Source: Thiohalomonas sp041685045 (GTDB taxonomy: Bacteria; Pseudomonadota; Gammaproteobacteria; Thiohalomonadales; Thiohalomonadaceae). Taken from it: 64,000 bases of DNA. Positions within the stretch are counted from its first letter, which is position 1, and every line of letters starts with the position of its first letter. Location: NCBI GenBank assembly GCA_041685045.1, contig JAWLGP010000004.1, forward strand, positions 62,001 to 126,000, in the 5' to 3' direction. A model generated the notes under the pieces. It saw only the letters and a list, made by a program, of their open reading frames with translations. It was not told where the DNA came from and searched no databases. Positions 27,964-37,954 of the stretch are shown in pieces. Both the position numbers and the translations under genes were made by a program.

Positions 27964-29133
27964 CTAGCGCGAGGCTTGAGGCCCGACGGGATAGCCGTCC
28001 GTACCGAAGCGGCGCTGCCAGGCGGCATCGTAGAGTTCCGCGTAGCGCAGTTGCATGGCGTCGACGGTGTACTCGCACTGAAACCGTTGCTGCGCGGCGG
28101 CTCCCAGCCGTGCGGCCAGCACCGGTGATGCCAATAGTTCGGCCAACCCGTCGGCCAGCCCCTGAGGGTCGCGCGGCGGGACCAGGCGACCGGCCCGCCC
28201 CTGGCTCAGTACCGTCGGCACCGCGCCGACCGGTGTAGAGACCACCGGCAAACCGATGCGCATGGCCTCCAGCAGAGTGATGGGGAGCCCTTCGGTCAAC
28301 GACGACAGCACGAACAGCGAGCAGTGGGGAAGATAGGCTGCGGCGTTCTCCCGATAGCCAGGCATGTACACCGCGTCGGTCAGGCCCGCCTGTCGCGCTG
28401 CCGCTTCCAGCCCCGGTCGCTCCCCGCCCTCTCCGAGAATCAGCAGTCGTGCCGTCAAACCCCGCTTTCGCAGCAGCGCCAGCGCCTTGATCAGGTCGTC
28501 GAACCCCTTCTCCGGAGAGAGCCGGCCGATGGCGCAGAGGATCGGTGTCGCCTCCTGTTTCCACCTCAGCAGCCGGGGGTCATCGTCGATCGCTGCAGCC
28601 GGGTCTGCCCGCTCGGCGATGCCGTTGGCGATCACGCGTACGGCGGTTCGCAAGCGCCTCGGCAGTCGCCCCCCCTCGAGAAAAGTGGGGCTGACGGCGG
28701 CGATCGCATCGACGTTTCGCAGCGACTGCTTCTCCAGCCATTCGTAAACCCATAGCCGTGACCAGCGTTGAAGGTTGGTCCACCCATGCAAAGTGGCGAC
28801 CTTCACGAACCGGGTACGCCAGCTTCCGGATAGGCCGAGCAGCGTATTGCCCTTGTAGCCGTGACCATGGACGACGTCAAACTCCTGCGCCGTCAGCGCC
28901 CGGCGGATGACACCCAGGGCGGCGGGGTTCAGCCCCTCGGCCATGCGGATCGGTTCGATGCCCAATCCGGCGTGCCGGGCCGCCCGTTCGATCGGTTTTT
29001 CGTCCGAGCCGATCGGGCCGATGCTGCCCACCACCACCTCATGGCCGGCACGGCGCTGGGCCGCTCCCAGTTCCAGCAACATCCTTTCGGCGCCGTACAG
29101 GCCACCACTGTCGATCAGATGCAGAATCCGCAT
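27964..29133 (-). CDS. Glycosyltransferase family 4
   Basis: 389 residues, GT-B fold. The N-terminus MRILHLIDSGGLYGAERML contains the acceptor-site motif, with HGHGYKGNTLLGLS and FVKVATLHGW following. The C-terminal donor domain has AIGRLSPEKGFDDLIKAL, LILGEGGERPGLE and the ExxxxxxxE motif SLTEGLPITLLEAM. It adds a nucleotide-activated sugar to the growing lipid-linked unit; sugar unknown. ATG 29133 is chosen because it starts at the first conserved strand, although the frame is open further upstream. Confidence 0.92.
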   Translation of the reverse strand: MRILHLIDSGGLYGAERMLLELGAAQRRAGHEVVVGSIGPIGSDEKPIERAARHAGLGIEPIRMAEGLNPAALGVIRRALTAQEFDVVHGHGYKGNTLLGLSGSWRTRFVKVATLHGWTNLQRWSRLWVYEWLEKQSLRNVDAIAAVSPTFLEGGRLPRRLRTAVRVIANGIAERADPAAAIDDDPRLLRWKQEATPILCAIGRLSPEKGFDDLIKALALLRKRGLTARLLILGEGGERPGLEAAARQAGLTDAVYMPGYRENAAAYLPHCSLFVLSSLTEGLPITLLEAMRIGLPVVSTPVGAVPTVLSQGRAGRLVPPRDPQGLADGLAELLASPVLAARLGAAAQQRFQCEYTVDAMQLRYAELYDAAWQRRFGTDGYPVGPQASR

Positions 29134-29150
29134 GGGCTCGTCCCCGACTG

Positions 29151-30191
29151 TCAGTCCGTCTTTCTCGAAGCACCGGTCGCTGTCACCACGCCGGATGCAA
29201 CCGGCTCGCCGGCAATGGCAGCCAGTTCCGCCGCCTGTTCCCACCACTGCCGATCACGTAGCCGGCGCAGTTCACGCTGTGCCTGGGCCAGGGTGTCCAT
29301 CCCGTCGAGCAGCGCACGGATTGCCGCCATGGTCCCGACCACCGTGTTGTCGGTGTAAACCGCGCCGCTGCCGAAGTACTCCCGCGTCGCCCGGTTGTCC
29401 GACAGCAGTGCCGGCTTGCCGACCGCCAGCGCTTCGTAGGCACCACACACCATGCAGTGGTCCATTGCGGTCAGGTCGACTACACCGTCGGCAGCCTGCA
29501 ACAAGCCCCAGTAGTCGGCATCTGTCAGAAAACCGGTGAAGCGGACATTGGGAGCCACTTGTTCCCGGATCGCCCGGTCAAGTCGCCGATAGTTACCGGT
29601 CACGTGCAGCACGAGTCTTTCCGGAAACTCCCCGGCCGCCGCCAGCACGGTTTCGATCGGCTCGTCCCTCGCGTAGGTGGCGACCAGCACCAGATGGCGC
29701 ACCGACTTCTGCAGCGGCACCGGATTACCGCTGCCACCCGGTTCGGGTATGCGGTCCGGCAGCACCAGCGGCCTGCCCCCGGCCTGCCGAACCAGTTCGG
29801 CCAACCAGCGGTTGGTGACGATGACCTGGTCGGCCTTGCCCAGCAGCCAACGGGCAAGCCGTCGCATCCATTCGGCATCGTGGACGTAGGGCTCGACCGC
29901 CTCGTTGTGGGCGTCCATCACCATCCGATAGCCGAACAGCGGCCTCAACAGCACTGCCAGAACCGCAAGCACCACCGACGGGTTTTGCACCATCAACAGC
30001 TTCGGCCGGTGCACCAGCAGGAGACCCGAAGTGAGCGCGGCCAGCACGGGGCAACGCAGGAGTGGCGATTTCCAACGGGTATTGAGCACCCGCAGCGGTA
30101 TCTCCATGGCCTCCGCAATGGAACGGGTGCGCCGGTGGTCGTCCCAGCTGATCCAGAGCACGGACGCCTTCGGTTCGGTCTGCGTGGTCAT
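29151..30191 (-). CDS. Glycosyltransferase, GT-B fold
   Basis: 346 residues from the Met of MTTQTEPKAS (an alternative start at 30206 adds five residues and overlaps the upstream stop). It has MVMDAHNEAVEP and QVIVTNRWLAELV in the N-terminal domain and VATYARDEPIETVLAAAGEFP, FTGFLTDADYWGLLQAADGVV and an EALAVGKPALLSD donor motif in the C-terminal domain, typical of GT4-like enzymes. It lies between the amidotransferase and another GT4 with short spacers, so it acts on the same polymer. Confidence 0.85.
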   Translation of the reverse strand: MTTQTEPKASVLWISWDDHRRTRSIAEAMEIPLRVLNTRWKSPLLRCPVLAALTSGLLLVHRPKLLMVQNPSVVLAVLAVLLRPLFGYRMVMDAHNEAVEPYVHDAEWMRRLARWLLGKADQVIVTNRWLAELVRQAGGRPLVLPDRIPEPGGSGNPVPLQKSVRHLVLVATYARDEPIETVLAAAGEFPERLVLHVTGNYRRLDRAIREQVAPNVRFTGFLTDADYWGLLQAADGVVDLTAMDHCMVCGAYEALAVGKPALLSDNRATREYFGSGAVYTDNTVVGTMAAIRALLDGMDTLAQAQRELRRLRDRQWWEQAAELAAIAGEPVASGVVTATGASRKTD

Positions 30192-30195
30192 GGGG

Positions 30196-32085
30196 TCAGG
30201 CGGCATAGCGATCGAACCAGGCGTTGAACATCATCAACGAGAAGAGCAGCTTGTTGTTCTTCGACCGCCCGGTCAGGTGCTCCTCCACTTTGCGCTGGAT
30301 GAAGGCGGCGTCGAAGAAGCCGTCGCGTTCGATGCGCTCCCTGGAGAGCAACTGCTGCATGGTGTCGGCCAGGTCGTGGCGCAGCCACGCCCCCATCGGC
30401 GCCTCGAACCCCTGCTTGCGATGCTCGACGATCGCTTCGGGCAGCCAGCGCCGGGCGATCCGCTTGAGCAGGTATTTCTTCTCGCCGGAGCGCAGCTTGT
30501 AACGGCTTGGCAGTCGGGCGCTGGCCTCCACCAGGGCGTGATCCACCAGCGGCACCCGCAGCTCGAGGGAGTGCCACATGCTCAGGCGATCCGACAGCGC
30601 GAGGATGTCGTCCGGCAGGTAGGTTTTAAGGTCGGTATAGAGCGCCTTGTCGACGAGACTGTCGGATGGGCAGGCATCGAAGTGGCGGGTGACCAGATGG
30701 GCGGTTTCAGTGGTGTCGACCTCCTGACGCAAGGCGCGGCGATACAGTTGCCGTCGCTCTTCCGCGGGAACCGACGTCAGATAGTCGGCATAGCGGGCCG
30801 CCGGCTCCAGGCGCGCGGAACGGCTGAAACGCTTGACGTGACTGACCACGTCCGAACCGCTGGAGGGTTCGGGCAGGCCACTAACCAGGGGATGCACCAC
30901 CCGTTCGTGCACCCAGCCGGGCACGCGTGCATAGGTCTGGCTGAGGTGCAGTCCCTTGTAGCGGTGATAGCCGGCAAACAGCTCATCGCCGCCGAGCCCG
31001 GAAAGGGCCACCTTGACCTTCTTCCGGGCAAATGCGAACACGTAGTAGGAGGGAATCACGGAATCGTCCGCGAACGGTTCGTCGAACGCCTCGACGATTT
31101 CGCCGATGATGTCGGCTGCCGCCGGGGTCACTGTGGTTTCGTTGTAGTTCACCGGGTAGAAACCACTCAGCGTCTTCGCATAGGGGCGCTCGTCACGCAG
31201 CGGCTGGTTGGCGCCGTCGAAGCCGACGGTGAACGATTCGATGCTATCGGCGGTGGCTTCACTCATCATCGCCACCACCAAACTGCTGTCGATGCCACCG
31301 GACAGCAGTGCGCCGAGGGGGACATCCGCAACCAGGTGGCTGCGCACGGCGCGACGCAGCAGACGCTCGAACTCGGCCTGCCATTCGTGCTGTGGTTTTT
31401 GCCAGTCCTGACGGGAGAAGTCGACGTCCCAGTAGCGCTGACGGCGGATGCCGTTGCTGTCCGCCACCAGCAAAGTGGCCGGCTCGAGCTTGTGGATGCC
31501 CCGAAAAACGGTCCTGGGCGCCGGGATATAGGTGTAGGCGAAGAAGCTGTCCACCGCCTGCCAGTCGATCTCCCGCCGCAGGGTGCCTGCCGCCAGCAGG
31601 GCCTTGATCTCCGAACCGAACAGCAGTACGCCATTTTGCTCCGCGTAGAACAGCGGTTTGATGCCCAGCCGATCCCGGGCGAGGACCAGCCGTCGCCGCG
31701 GCGAATCCCAGATGGCAAAGGCGAACATCCCTTCCAGGCGATGGACCAGGTGCTCGCCGTGCTCCTCATAGAGGTGGACGAGCACCTCGGTGTCCGATTC
31801 GGATCGAAAGCGGTGGCCCTTCTCCTGCAGTTCGCGGCGCAGCGCCCGGTAGTTGTAAATCTCGCCGTTGAACACGGCGCAAATCCGGCCGTCCTCGTTG
31901 AACACCGGTTGCTGTCCGCCCGCCAGGTCGAGGATGCTCAGCCGCCGCATGGCCAAGCCAATGCCGTCGGCAGTATAGAAGCCCTCTTCATCCGGGCCAC
32001 GGCGGGTGATTGCCGCGTTCATTCTCGCCAGGGTTTCACGGGGCGAGTCCGATACCGGCCCGTGAAATCCGCATATTCCGCACAT
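30196..32085 (-). CDS. asnB: Asparagine synthase-type amidotransferase
   Basis: 629 residues. The class II glutaminase domain begins with the essential Cys2 (MCGICGF), then RRGPDEEG, FNGEIYN and SDTEVLVH. The C-terminal synthetase has the ATP P-loop LLSGGIDSSLV and GLGGDELFAGYHRYKG. Located inside a polysaccharide operon, it may make asparagine or amidate a uronic acid of the polymer, as proposed for similar genes in exosortase-linked loci. ATG 32085 is fixed by Cys2 and by AAAGGAG upstream. The deacetylase gene precedes it by 43 bases. Confidence 0.93.
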   Translation of the reverse strand: MCGICGFHGPVSDSPRETLARMNAAITRRGPDEEGFYTADGIGLAMRRLSILDLAGGQQPVFNEDGRICAVFNGEIYNYRALRRELQEKGHRFRSESDTEVLVHLYEEHGEHLVHRLEGMFAFAIWDSPRRRLVLARDRLGIKPLFYAEQNGVLLFGSEIKALLAAGTLRREIDWQAVDSFFAYTYIPAPRTVFRGIHKLEPATLLVADSNGIRRQRYWDVDFSRQDWQKPQHEWQAEFERLLRRAVRSHLVADVPLGALLSGGIDSSLVVAMMSEATADSIESFTVGFDGANQPLRDERPYAKTLSGFYPVNYNETTVTPAAADIIGEIVEAFDEPFADDSVIPSYYVFAFARKKVKVALSGLGGDELFAGYHRYKGLHLSQTYARVPGWVHERVVHPLVSGLPEPSSGSDVVSHVKRFSRSARLEPAARYADYLTSVPAEERRQLYRRALRQEVDTTETAHLVTRHFDACPSDSLVDKALYTDLKTYLPDDILALSDRLSMWHSLELRVPLVDHALVEASARLPSRYKLRSGEKKYLLKRIARRWLPEAIVEHRKQGFEAPMGAWLRHDLADTMQQLLSRERIERDGFFDAAFIQRKVEEHLTGRSKNNKLLFSLMMFNAWFDRYAA

Positions 32086-32128
32086 GCCCTCACTCCTTTG
32101 ATGCTGCCGGGGATAGCTGCGATTCCGG

Positions 32129-33130
32129 TCAGCGCAACCCGATTCGTCTTGCGAGATAGTCGTAGCCGTACACGATCTTGCGAAACTCTCCGGGTTCCGG
32201 CCCGACGCCATGGCGCCGAATGGCATAGGGGTCATCGCAACCGGTGCCGTCGTGGTAAGCCATGACCGCGCTGGCGAAGCCGGCGGCCTTTACCCTCTTG
32301 TCGGCGTCATCGTCACGATCGCAGGGACGGCCGTGGGGATAGGCGAAGGAGCGGACGGCCGCATCCAGCTGCTCTTCGATGCGCCGCTTGCTTCCCGCAA
32401 TCTCGCCATCCCGTTCGGCGTGGTCGACCTTGGCCAGACTGGGATGGGTACGCGTATGGGCGCCGATCTCGATGCCGGCACGGTGCATCTCGCCGACCTG
32501 ATCCCAGCTCATCCCAGCGTAGCCGGTCGTCGGCGTTTCCGGGCGCGTCAGGCCGAGTTCGTGGAACAGTTCATCGATGAAGGTCTGCTTCTCCCGCTCC
32601 GGCATCTCCAGGCAGGCGTCGGCTATGGACGACCAGGCACGGCCGACCTCCGCGGGCAGCGAAAAGATGTGGGCTTCGCCGTTGAGTGCGATGGCCAACT
32701 GCGCCTTGCGTGTGTTCGTCAGCGCGGCCTGGATCAGGTCCGGCCAGAGCCAGCACTCGCGGTCGACAAAGTCGGTGGTGACGTAGACGGTGGCGGGAAT
32801 CGAGAGCCGTTTCAAAATTGGAAACGCCCAGTCGTAGACATCGGCGTAGCCGTCGTCGATCGTGACGACGGCCGTGTTGGCCGGCACAGTCTCGCCGTGC
32901 TTCAGGCGTGACGCCAAGGCGCTCACGGTCATGAGGCTACAGCGACGCTTCAACACCCGCATTTGCCGTTCGAACCGTGTCGCCGACAGCCGCCTGGGTA
33001 TGCCGTTTTCGCCCGCGAACCGGTGGTACATCAACAGCTTCGGGACGTTCCGGCTCAGGTGACGGGTGAGGTAGAGGGCGCCGGCGCATAGGCCGGCTGC
33101 CACGATGGCGCTGCGCAACCGCACCGTCAT
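32129..33130 (-). CDS. Membrane-anchored polysaccharide deacetylase (NodB domain)
   Basis: 333 residues with an N-terminal hydrophobic anchor (about 7-22). The NodB core begins LLMYHRFAG and has the catalytic pair in VVTIDDGYADVYDW (Asp92, Asp93), AHTRTHPSLAKV for zinc binding, and SFAYPHGRPCDRDDDA. The C-terminal half is longer than minimal NodB proteins. It probably deacetylates sugars of the polymer on the periplasmic side. It is the second deacetylase in the island and differs from the DUF3473 type at 21239. It overlaps the next gene upstream by 4 bases. Confidence 0.88.
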   Translation of the reverse strand: MTVRLRSAIVAAGLCAGALYLTRHLSRNVPKLLMYHRFAGENGIPRRLSATRFERQMRVLKRRCSLMTVSALASRLKHGETVPANTAVVTIDDGYADVYDWAFPILKRLSIPATVYVTTDFVDRECWLWPDLIQAALTNTRKAQLAIALNGEAHIFSLPAEVGRAWSSIADACLEMPEREKQTFIDELFHELGLTRPETPTTGYAGMSWDQVGEMHRAGIEIGAHTRTHPSLAKVDHAERDGEIAGSKRRIEEQLDAAVRSFAYPHGRPCDRDDDADKRVKAAGFASAVMAYHDGTGCDDPYAIRRHGVGPEPGEFRKIVYGYDYLARRIGLR

Positions 33131-34308
33131 CGCCCTGTTCCCGAATCGGCAGGCAGGCTCGCGGAACCGGTCGACCAGCCGGGGCCTTCCAAGACGGCGT
33201 CATAGAGCGCGAGGTGGCTTTCGACCATGTTCTCGACCGAAAAGCGTCGGCCCGTCTTCCGCGCGTTTTCCGACAGCGCGCCGGCCAGGGCCGGGTCCCG
33301 CAGCACGCGAACGATTCGCTCCGCCAGCGCCTGTACATCCCCGACCGGTACCAGGAAACCGTTGCGGCCATCAGTGACAATCTCCGGATTGCCGCCGACA
33401 TCGGTACAGACCGCAGGGATGCCGGCTTGCAGGTACTCGATCAATGCGTTGGAAAGCCCCTCCGATTCGGAACACAACACGCCAACGGTGAAGTCCGAAA
33501 CAAGCGCTGCCGGGTCCGCCACCCTGCCAAGGAAATGGACACGATCACCAAGCTGCTCGGTAGCGGCAAGCTGCCGAAGTGCCTCCTCTTCCCCGCCCTT
33601 TCCGATCAATACCAGATGGGCTTCCGGCACCTGTCCGCGCACAATCCGCATTGCCCGTATCAGGTCGCCATGACGCTTGACCGCACGCAGGTTGGCAACG
33701 ATGCCGACCACCGGTGCATGGGCGCCGATTCCCAGTCGGGCACGCAGCGAATCACCGGTGAGCGCGGGAGCCGGTAACCGTACCCCGTTGTGAATGACCT
33801 CGACCCGTTCCGGCCACAAACCCTCTTTGCTGCACGCGTAGTCGGCGACGCTCTGGCTGTTGGCCACCACGCGGTCGACAAAACGGTTCGCCAACCGCGC
33901 CAACAGCAACCGGGCCGGGCTGTGCCAAAGCCCCATGTCGCGCCGGGAGGTCACCACCCGGGCTCCGCACATGCGACCCAGTATCGGAGCGATCAACAGT
34001 GCATCGGGAAAAAAGGCATGCACGAGACGCACCTGTCGCCGGGAGAGATGGCGACCCATGGCCAACAGTTCGCGCACACCGTGCGCGCTCAGCAAGCGAG
34101 TGAGCGAGAACTGGGTAACGCCGCACGGCCAGTCGCCCTGCCACTGGCCGGTCGGGTGCGCCCGCAACAGAACGAGTTCCGGCTCGTACCGTCGCCGATC
34201 GATCGCCTCGAGCAACTCCCAAAGCTGCCGTTCCGTGCCGGCGACCGGACCGCCGACACTGTCGACCAGAAAGGCGATACGTCTGGGTTCCGCTTCCATT
34301 GGCATCAT
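33127..34308 (-). CDS. Glycosyltransferase family 4
   Basis: 393 residues, GT-B fold. IAFLVDSVGGPVAGTERQL and HAFFPDALLIAPIL occur in the acceptor domain, then VEVIHNGVRLP, VVGIVANLRAVKRHGDLIRA, LVLIGKGGEEEALRQ and the donor motif ESEGLSNALIEYLQAGIPAV. It is translationally coupled to the downstream deacetylase. Three in-frame Met codons within the first four residues make the exact start uncertain by a few residues. Confidence 0.92.
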   Translation of the reverse strand: MMPMEAEPRRIAFLVDSVGGPVAGTERQLWELLEAIDRRRYEPELVLLRAHPTGQWQGDWPCGVTQFSLTRLLSAHGVRELLAMGRHLSRRQVRLVHAFFPDALLIAPILGRMCGARVVTSRRDMGLWHSPARLLLARLANRFVDRVVANSQSVADYACSKEGLWPERVEVIHNGVRLPAPALTGDSLRARLGIGAHAPVVGIVANLRAVKRHGDLIRAMRIVRGQVPEAHLVLIGKGGEEEALRQLAATEQLGDRVHFLGRVADPAALVSDFTVGVLCSESEGLSNALIEYLQAGIPAVCTDVGGNPEIVTDGRNGFLVPVGDVQALAERIVRVLRDPALAGALSENARKTGRRFSVENMVESHLALYDAVLEGPGWSTGSASLPADSGTGR

Positions 34309-34372
34309 CGACCTCGAACTGCTTCTCTGCGCTCATGGCGTGTTGTGCGGACAGGTTTCGCAATTCCCGGGC

Positions 34373-35521
34373 TCATCCCAGGCGCGGCTGCCAAACGGTC
34401 ATGCGTTCCCGGTTCAGGAACTTCCAGAATGCGTGGGCCGCTGCAGCGTTGACCACCATGAAGTAATAGGGCACGTTGAACAGCTTCGGGACCGTGCCGC
34501 TGGCAAAGGTCGCCAGCAGCCCACCCGCATAGAACAGCCCCTGCGCAATGCCCGACATGGTGTAGAACCAGTTGCTGTCGAACAGCACGGCGTTGCTTAG
34601 CGCAAGCGTCAGCAAAAAGACGAAGGCGAGATAACGCAGCACCTTGTGCGAGAGCACCTGCCAGGCGTACAGACCGTAGCGCAGAGGATTGGCCACCTCC
34701 CGCAACTCCCACAGTGCCCAGAATGCGCGTAGCGCCACCCGGACCCGCATCCGGTACTCGTCGCCGGAGACGGCCAAGGCCGGTTCCGTGACCTGCGCTT
34801 CCGGTTCATAGACGACCCGATATCCTTGCACGATGACATTGAGCGGCAACACCAGGTCCGGGAGCTGATCCTGCCGCATCGGGACATACAGCGAGCGACG
34901 GACGGCGTCGATACCGCCGTCGACGCCCACTACCGAACCGATGCGCGTTTCGTGGCAACGCAGGCCGTTTTCGTACTGTGAGTATTTCGAGCAGCCACGG
35001 CTGTTGGCGCAGTCGTCGGTGTTGCTGTAGGTCATCCGCCCCGTTACGTACCCTACCTGTGGATCGGCGAAATTGGGGACCAGCGCCCGGACAGCGTTTC
35101 GCTCGTACAGCGAGTTGGCGTCCGAAAAGATCACGATCTCACTCTGGAGATCGGGAACGACCCGATTGAGCGCGGCCGTTTTGCCCAAGCGCGGCTCCTG
35201 TCGAACGAGGCGCACACGCCCAGGAAAGCGCTCGGCAAATTCCTGCACGACCGCATCGGTACCGTCGTTGGACCCATCGGAGACCACGACGATCTCCAGC
35301 TTCTCTTTCGGGTAGTCGAGAGCGAGTTTGTTGGCGATGGTCGCCTCGATGGAGCCTATCTCGTTGTGAGCCGCGATAACGATCGAAACCGAAGGCTCAC
35401 AGGCGTGTTTTCGAATGCGTTTCGGAATGATGCGGGAGAGCCATGCAAGCGTCGCCGGATACCCGATGTAGACGTACCCGAGCATCCAAAGACTGCCCCA
35501 AAATACAATGTCAGCTGTCAT
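34373..35521 (-). CDS. Membrane glycosyltransferase family 2
   Basis: 382 residues: an N-terminal helix (about 5-25), a GT-A domain with VSIVIAAHNEIGSIEATI, VVSDGSNDGTD, IFSDANSLYERNAV (DxN in place of DxD) and VGVDGGIDAVRRSLY, then two or three C-terminal helices. It resembles processive synthases that build or extend beta-linked sugars at the inner membrane. GGAGGTGAGTCG precedes the ATG at 35521. It is separated from the next GT2 by 159 bases without a gene. Confidence 0.88.
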   Translation of the reverse strand: MTADIVFWGSLWMLGYVYIGYPATLAWLSRIIPKRIRKHACEPSVSIVIAAHNEIGSIEATIANKLALDYPKEKLEIVVVSDGSNDGTDAVVQEFAERFPGRVRLVRQEPRLGKTAALNRVVPDLQSEIVIFSDANSLYERNAVRALVPNFADPQVGYVTGRMTYSNTDDCANSRGCSKYSQYENGLRCHETRIGSVVGVDGGIDAVRRSLYVPMRQDQLPDLVLPLNVIVQGYRVVYEPEAQVTEPALAVSGDEYRMRVRVALRAFWALWELREVANPLRYGLYAWQVLSHKVLRYLAFVFLLTLALSNAVLFDSNWFYTMSGIAQGLFYAGGLLATFASGTVPKLFNVPYYFMVVNAAAAHAFWKFLNRERMTVWQPRLG

Positions 35522-35680
35522 CGACTCACCTCCAGGGTGAACTTATTCTCGGACAAGAGCGATGCTACGGGACGTATTCACGACGCAGTTTTCAGGCGCA
35601 TGCATCGCTCGCAGCACGGGCACCATGTAAGTATGCGTCACCCTGGACACATATCACGGTCCGGTTCGTGGTCAGGCGCT

Positions 35681-36562
35681 TCATGGGATGATGAGCTTTG
35701 CCATCGATTTCCACGCAGGCACATAGCCGGCCTTGAACTGAAGCGCCTTCAGGTAGTCACGCATCGCTCCGAACCTGTCACCTTCGCGCAGGGCCAGTGA
35801 CAGCCCGCGGCCGACGTAGGTGTGGGCCCACGCCTCCCGAATGGCCTGTTCGGACAGCGCATCGGGAAACTCGGCCAGAAACTTGTTCATGATCCGGATG
35901 CCGTTCTCGTAGCGCTTTTGGTAATTTTTCGACATCTGGCCACCCCAACTGCGCCAGAAGTAGAGGACTTCGTCGAGATAGTGAAACTCATAGCGGGTCG
36001 ATAACCGCAGCCACAATTCGTAATCGATTCCCATCGCGAAGCTTTCATCGAAACCACCCATCTCCTCGAAGCAGCGGCGGCGCACGAGCACCGAGGAGAA
36101 CGGAACGAAGTTGTTCTTGAACAGCTGTTCGGTGATCCGTCCGCTGTAGCGCTTCTGTCGCCCCACCGCGATCAGATTGCCGTTTTCGTCCATCGAGGCC
36201 ACGTTGGTATAGACGACACCGACCTGCTCCCTCGCCTCGAACAGCCGGATCTGCTTTTCGATCTTGCTGGCGGCCCAGAGATCATCGGCGTCCAGAAAGG
36301 CCACGAATTCGCCTCTGGCGGCGTTCAACCCGGCGTTCTTCGCCTTCGGCTGCCCCTGGTTGTCCTGGGTGATGTAGACGATGCGGGGATCCTCGAGAAA
36401 GCGTTCGACCACCGCGTCGGTGTCGTCGGTGGAACCGTCGTTCACCACGATCACTTCGAACAGCGGGTAGGTCTGCGCCAACACCGAATCGAGCGCTTCC
36501 GCGATGTAACGCCCCATGTTGTAGCTGGCGATGACGACACTGACCTGCTTTGCGCCCGACAT
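35681..36562 (-). CDS. Glycosyltransferase family 2
   Basis: 293 residues, soluble GT-A fold. Signatures: VSVVIASYNMGRYIAEALDSVL, EVIVVNDGSTDDTDAVV, GQPKAKNAGLNAARGEFVAFLDADDLW (the DxD metal site) and FVPFSSVLVRRRCFEEMGGFDE. The last third is a helical extension (MNKFLAEFPDALSEQAIREAW). It likely adds a single sugar to the lipid-linked intermediate. It lies 57 bases after the CapK-like gene. Confidence 0.9.
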   Translation of the reverse strand: MSGAKQVSVVIASYNMGRYIAEALDSVLAQTYPLFEVIVVNDGSTDDTDAVVERFLEDPRIVYITQDNQGQPKAKNAGLNAARGEFVAFLDADDLWAASKIEKQIRLFEAREQVGVVYTNVASMDENGNLIAVGRQKRYSGRITEQLFKNNFVPFSSVLVRRRCFEEMGGFDESFAMGIDYELWLRLSTRYEFHYLDEVLYFWRSWGGQMSKNYQKRYENGIRIMNKFLAEFPDALSEQAIREAWAHTYVGRGLSLALREGDRFGAMRDYLKALQFKAGYVPAWKSMAKLIIP

Positions 36563-36619
36563 TCATTCGCTCCTTATCGGAATGACTTTCTCGACCTTCC
36601 GTGCACCTGTCCCTGCAAG

Positions 36620-37954
36620 TCAGATGGAACACTTGGCGAAACGGAATTTGCCGGATGCCTCTTGCGGAATGCCCGCCACCTTGCGCACATCGATCTTCAT
36701 GTCCGCACCCAACGCCGACTGCAAGGCGGACCGTAGTTGCCTCACACTGGCGGCGGAGTAGTCCCGGCCTGCCACCAGATAAACGGTGACGGTGCCGCGC
36801 TCCGCCTGCACCAGTTGCATCTGGTCGATTCCGTCGATGGCAGTCAGCGTGCGCTCGACCAGGGAGACACCCGCCACCAGACTGCCGTCGGTACGCTTCA
36901 GGAAATCTGCCGTACGTCCGGTCAGTTTCTCGATCAGCGGCAGTCCACGGCCACAGGCACAATGGGACTGGCCAGCCACCGCCAGATCTCCGACCCGGTA
37001 ACGCAGCAACGGCATGCCGCGGTTGATGAGGTCGGTGACCACCACCTCGCCCTCTTCGCCGACCTCGGCCGGTCGTCCGTCCGGCTTGACGATCTCGACC
37101 AACAGATGGTCGATGTTGACGTGCATGCCGCCCTGCTCGCATTCACAGGCGATCAGCCCCACCTCTTCACAACCGTACCGGTTGGTGACACGGCAACCGA
37201 AGACCCGCTCGATGGCCCGCCGCTCCCGCGGGAGCAGCATCATTGAGGTGGCGATTACGCCGCGCGGCCTCAGGTCGGTGATGCCGTGTTGTTCGAGATG
37301 GCGGGCCAGTACAAATACGGAGTGGGCATGACCAAAGATGAACTCCGGTCTCAGGCGGCGCCAGTCGTGGACGAAGTCTTCGAATGCAGCCTCGTCCAGA
37401 TGCATGGTGTCGAGGTAGAAGGTGCGATCCAGCAGCAGACGTCGAAGCTTTTTCTTCAACGTGTCGGCGGCCGGCGGATTGCCCCAAACCGATGCCGTCA
37501 TCATCCCCAGATCCCAGCCACCCCAGCGATCACTGCGAAAGGCGGCGGCGTTGCGCTTCTGCTGGCAGCGTTCGTCGAAATACACCGTAAGTGATGTGCC
37601 GGTCGAACCTCCGGTCCTGGCAATGACGAGTGCACTCTCGGCGACGTCTTCGGCAATCAGCCGCTTCGGATCGTCCTGGATTTCCCGCTTGGTCAGGAAA
37701 GGCAGTCGTGCCAGTACCTCCCGTGGCGGCTCGTGCGGGTCGTAACCGACTGACAGCAGACGCGCCCGATAGAACGCATTATGGCGAAAGGCGTGATCCA
37801 GCTGTGCCGCCAGCCGCCGCTCCTGGCGGGTACGGAGCGTTTCCGTCGGGAGCCACTGGCTCTGTTCCAGCTCACGCAGCTCACGCAGACGAATGCTGCG
37901 GTCCTTCAACTCCCAGAGCGGATAGGACACGTGCCTGGAAATCCATCTCATCAT
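36620..37954 (-). CDS. CapK/phenylacetate-CoA ligase-like AMP-binding enzyme
   Basis: 444 residues of the adenylate-forming superfamily. The nucleotide loop ARTGGSTGTSLTVYFDE, NRYGCEEVGLIACE (motif A5 region), RGMPLLRYRVGDLA and a C-terminal small domain (KIDVRKVAGIPQEASGKFRF) are visible. CapK proteins are common in capsule/EPS loci, where their substrate is unknown. Activation of a carboxylic acid for transfer onto a sugar is plausible, particularly as the gene overlaps the CelD-like acyltransferase upstream by 4 bases. The superfamily assignment is firm; the substrate is open. Confidence 0.85.
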   Translation of the reverse strand: MMRWISRHVSYPLWELKDRSIRLRELRELEQSQWLPTETLRTRQERRLAAQLDHAFRHNAFYRARLLSVGYDPHEPPREVLARLPFLTKREIQDDPKRLIAEDVAESALVIARTGGSTGTSLTVYFDERCQQKRNAAAFRSDRWGGWDLGMMTASVWGNPPAADTLKKKLRRLLLDRTFYLDTMHLDEAAFEDFVHDWRRLRPEFIFGHAHSVFVLARHLEQHGITDLRPRGVIATSMMLLPRERRAIERVFGCRVTNRYGCEEVGLIACECEQGGMHVNIDHLLVEIVKPDGRPAEVGEEGEVVVTDLINRGMPLLRYRVGDLAVAGQSHCACGRGLPLIEKLTGRTADFLKRTDGSLVAGVSLVERTLTAIDGIDQMQLVQAERGTVTVYLVAGRDYSAASVRQLRSALQSALGADMKIDVRKVAGIPQEASGKFRFAKCSI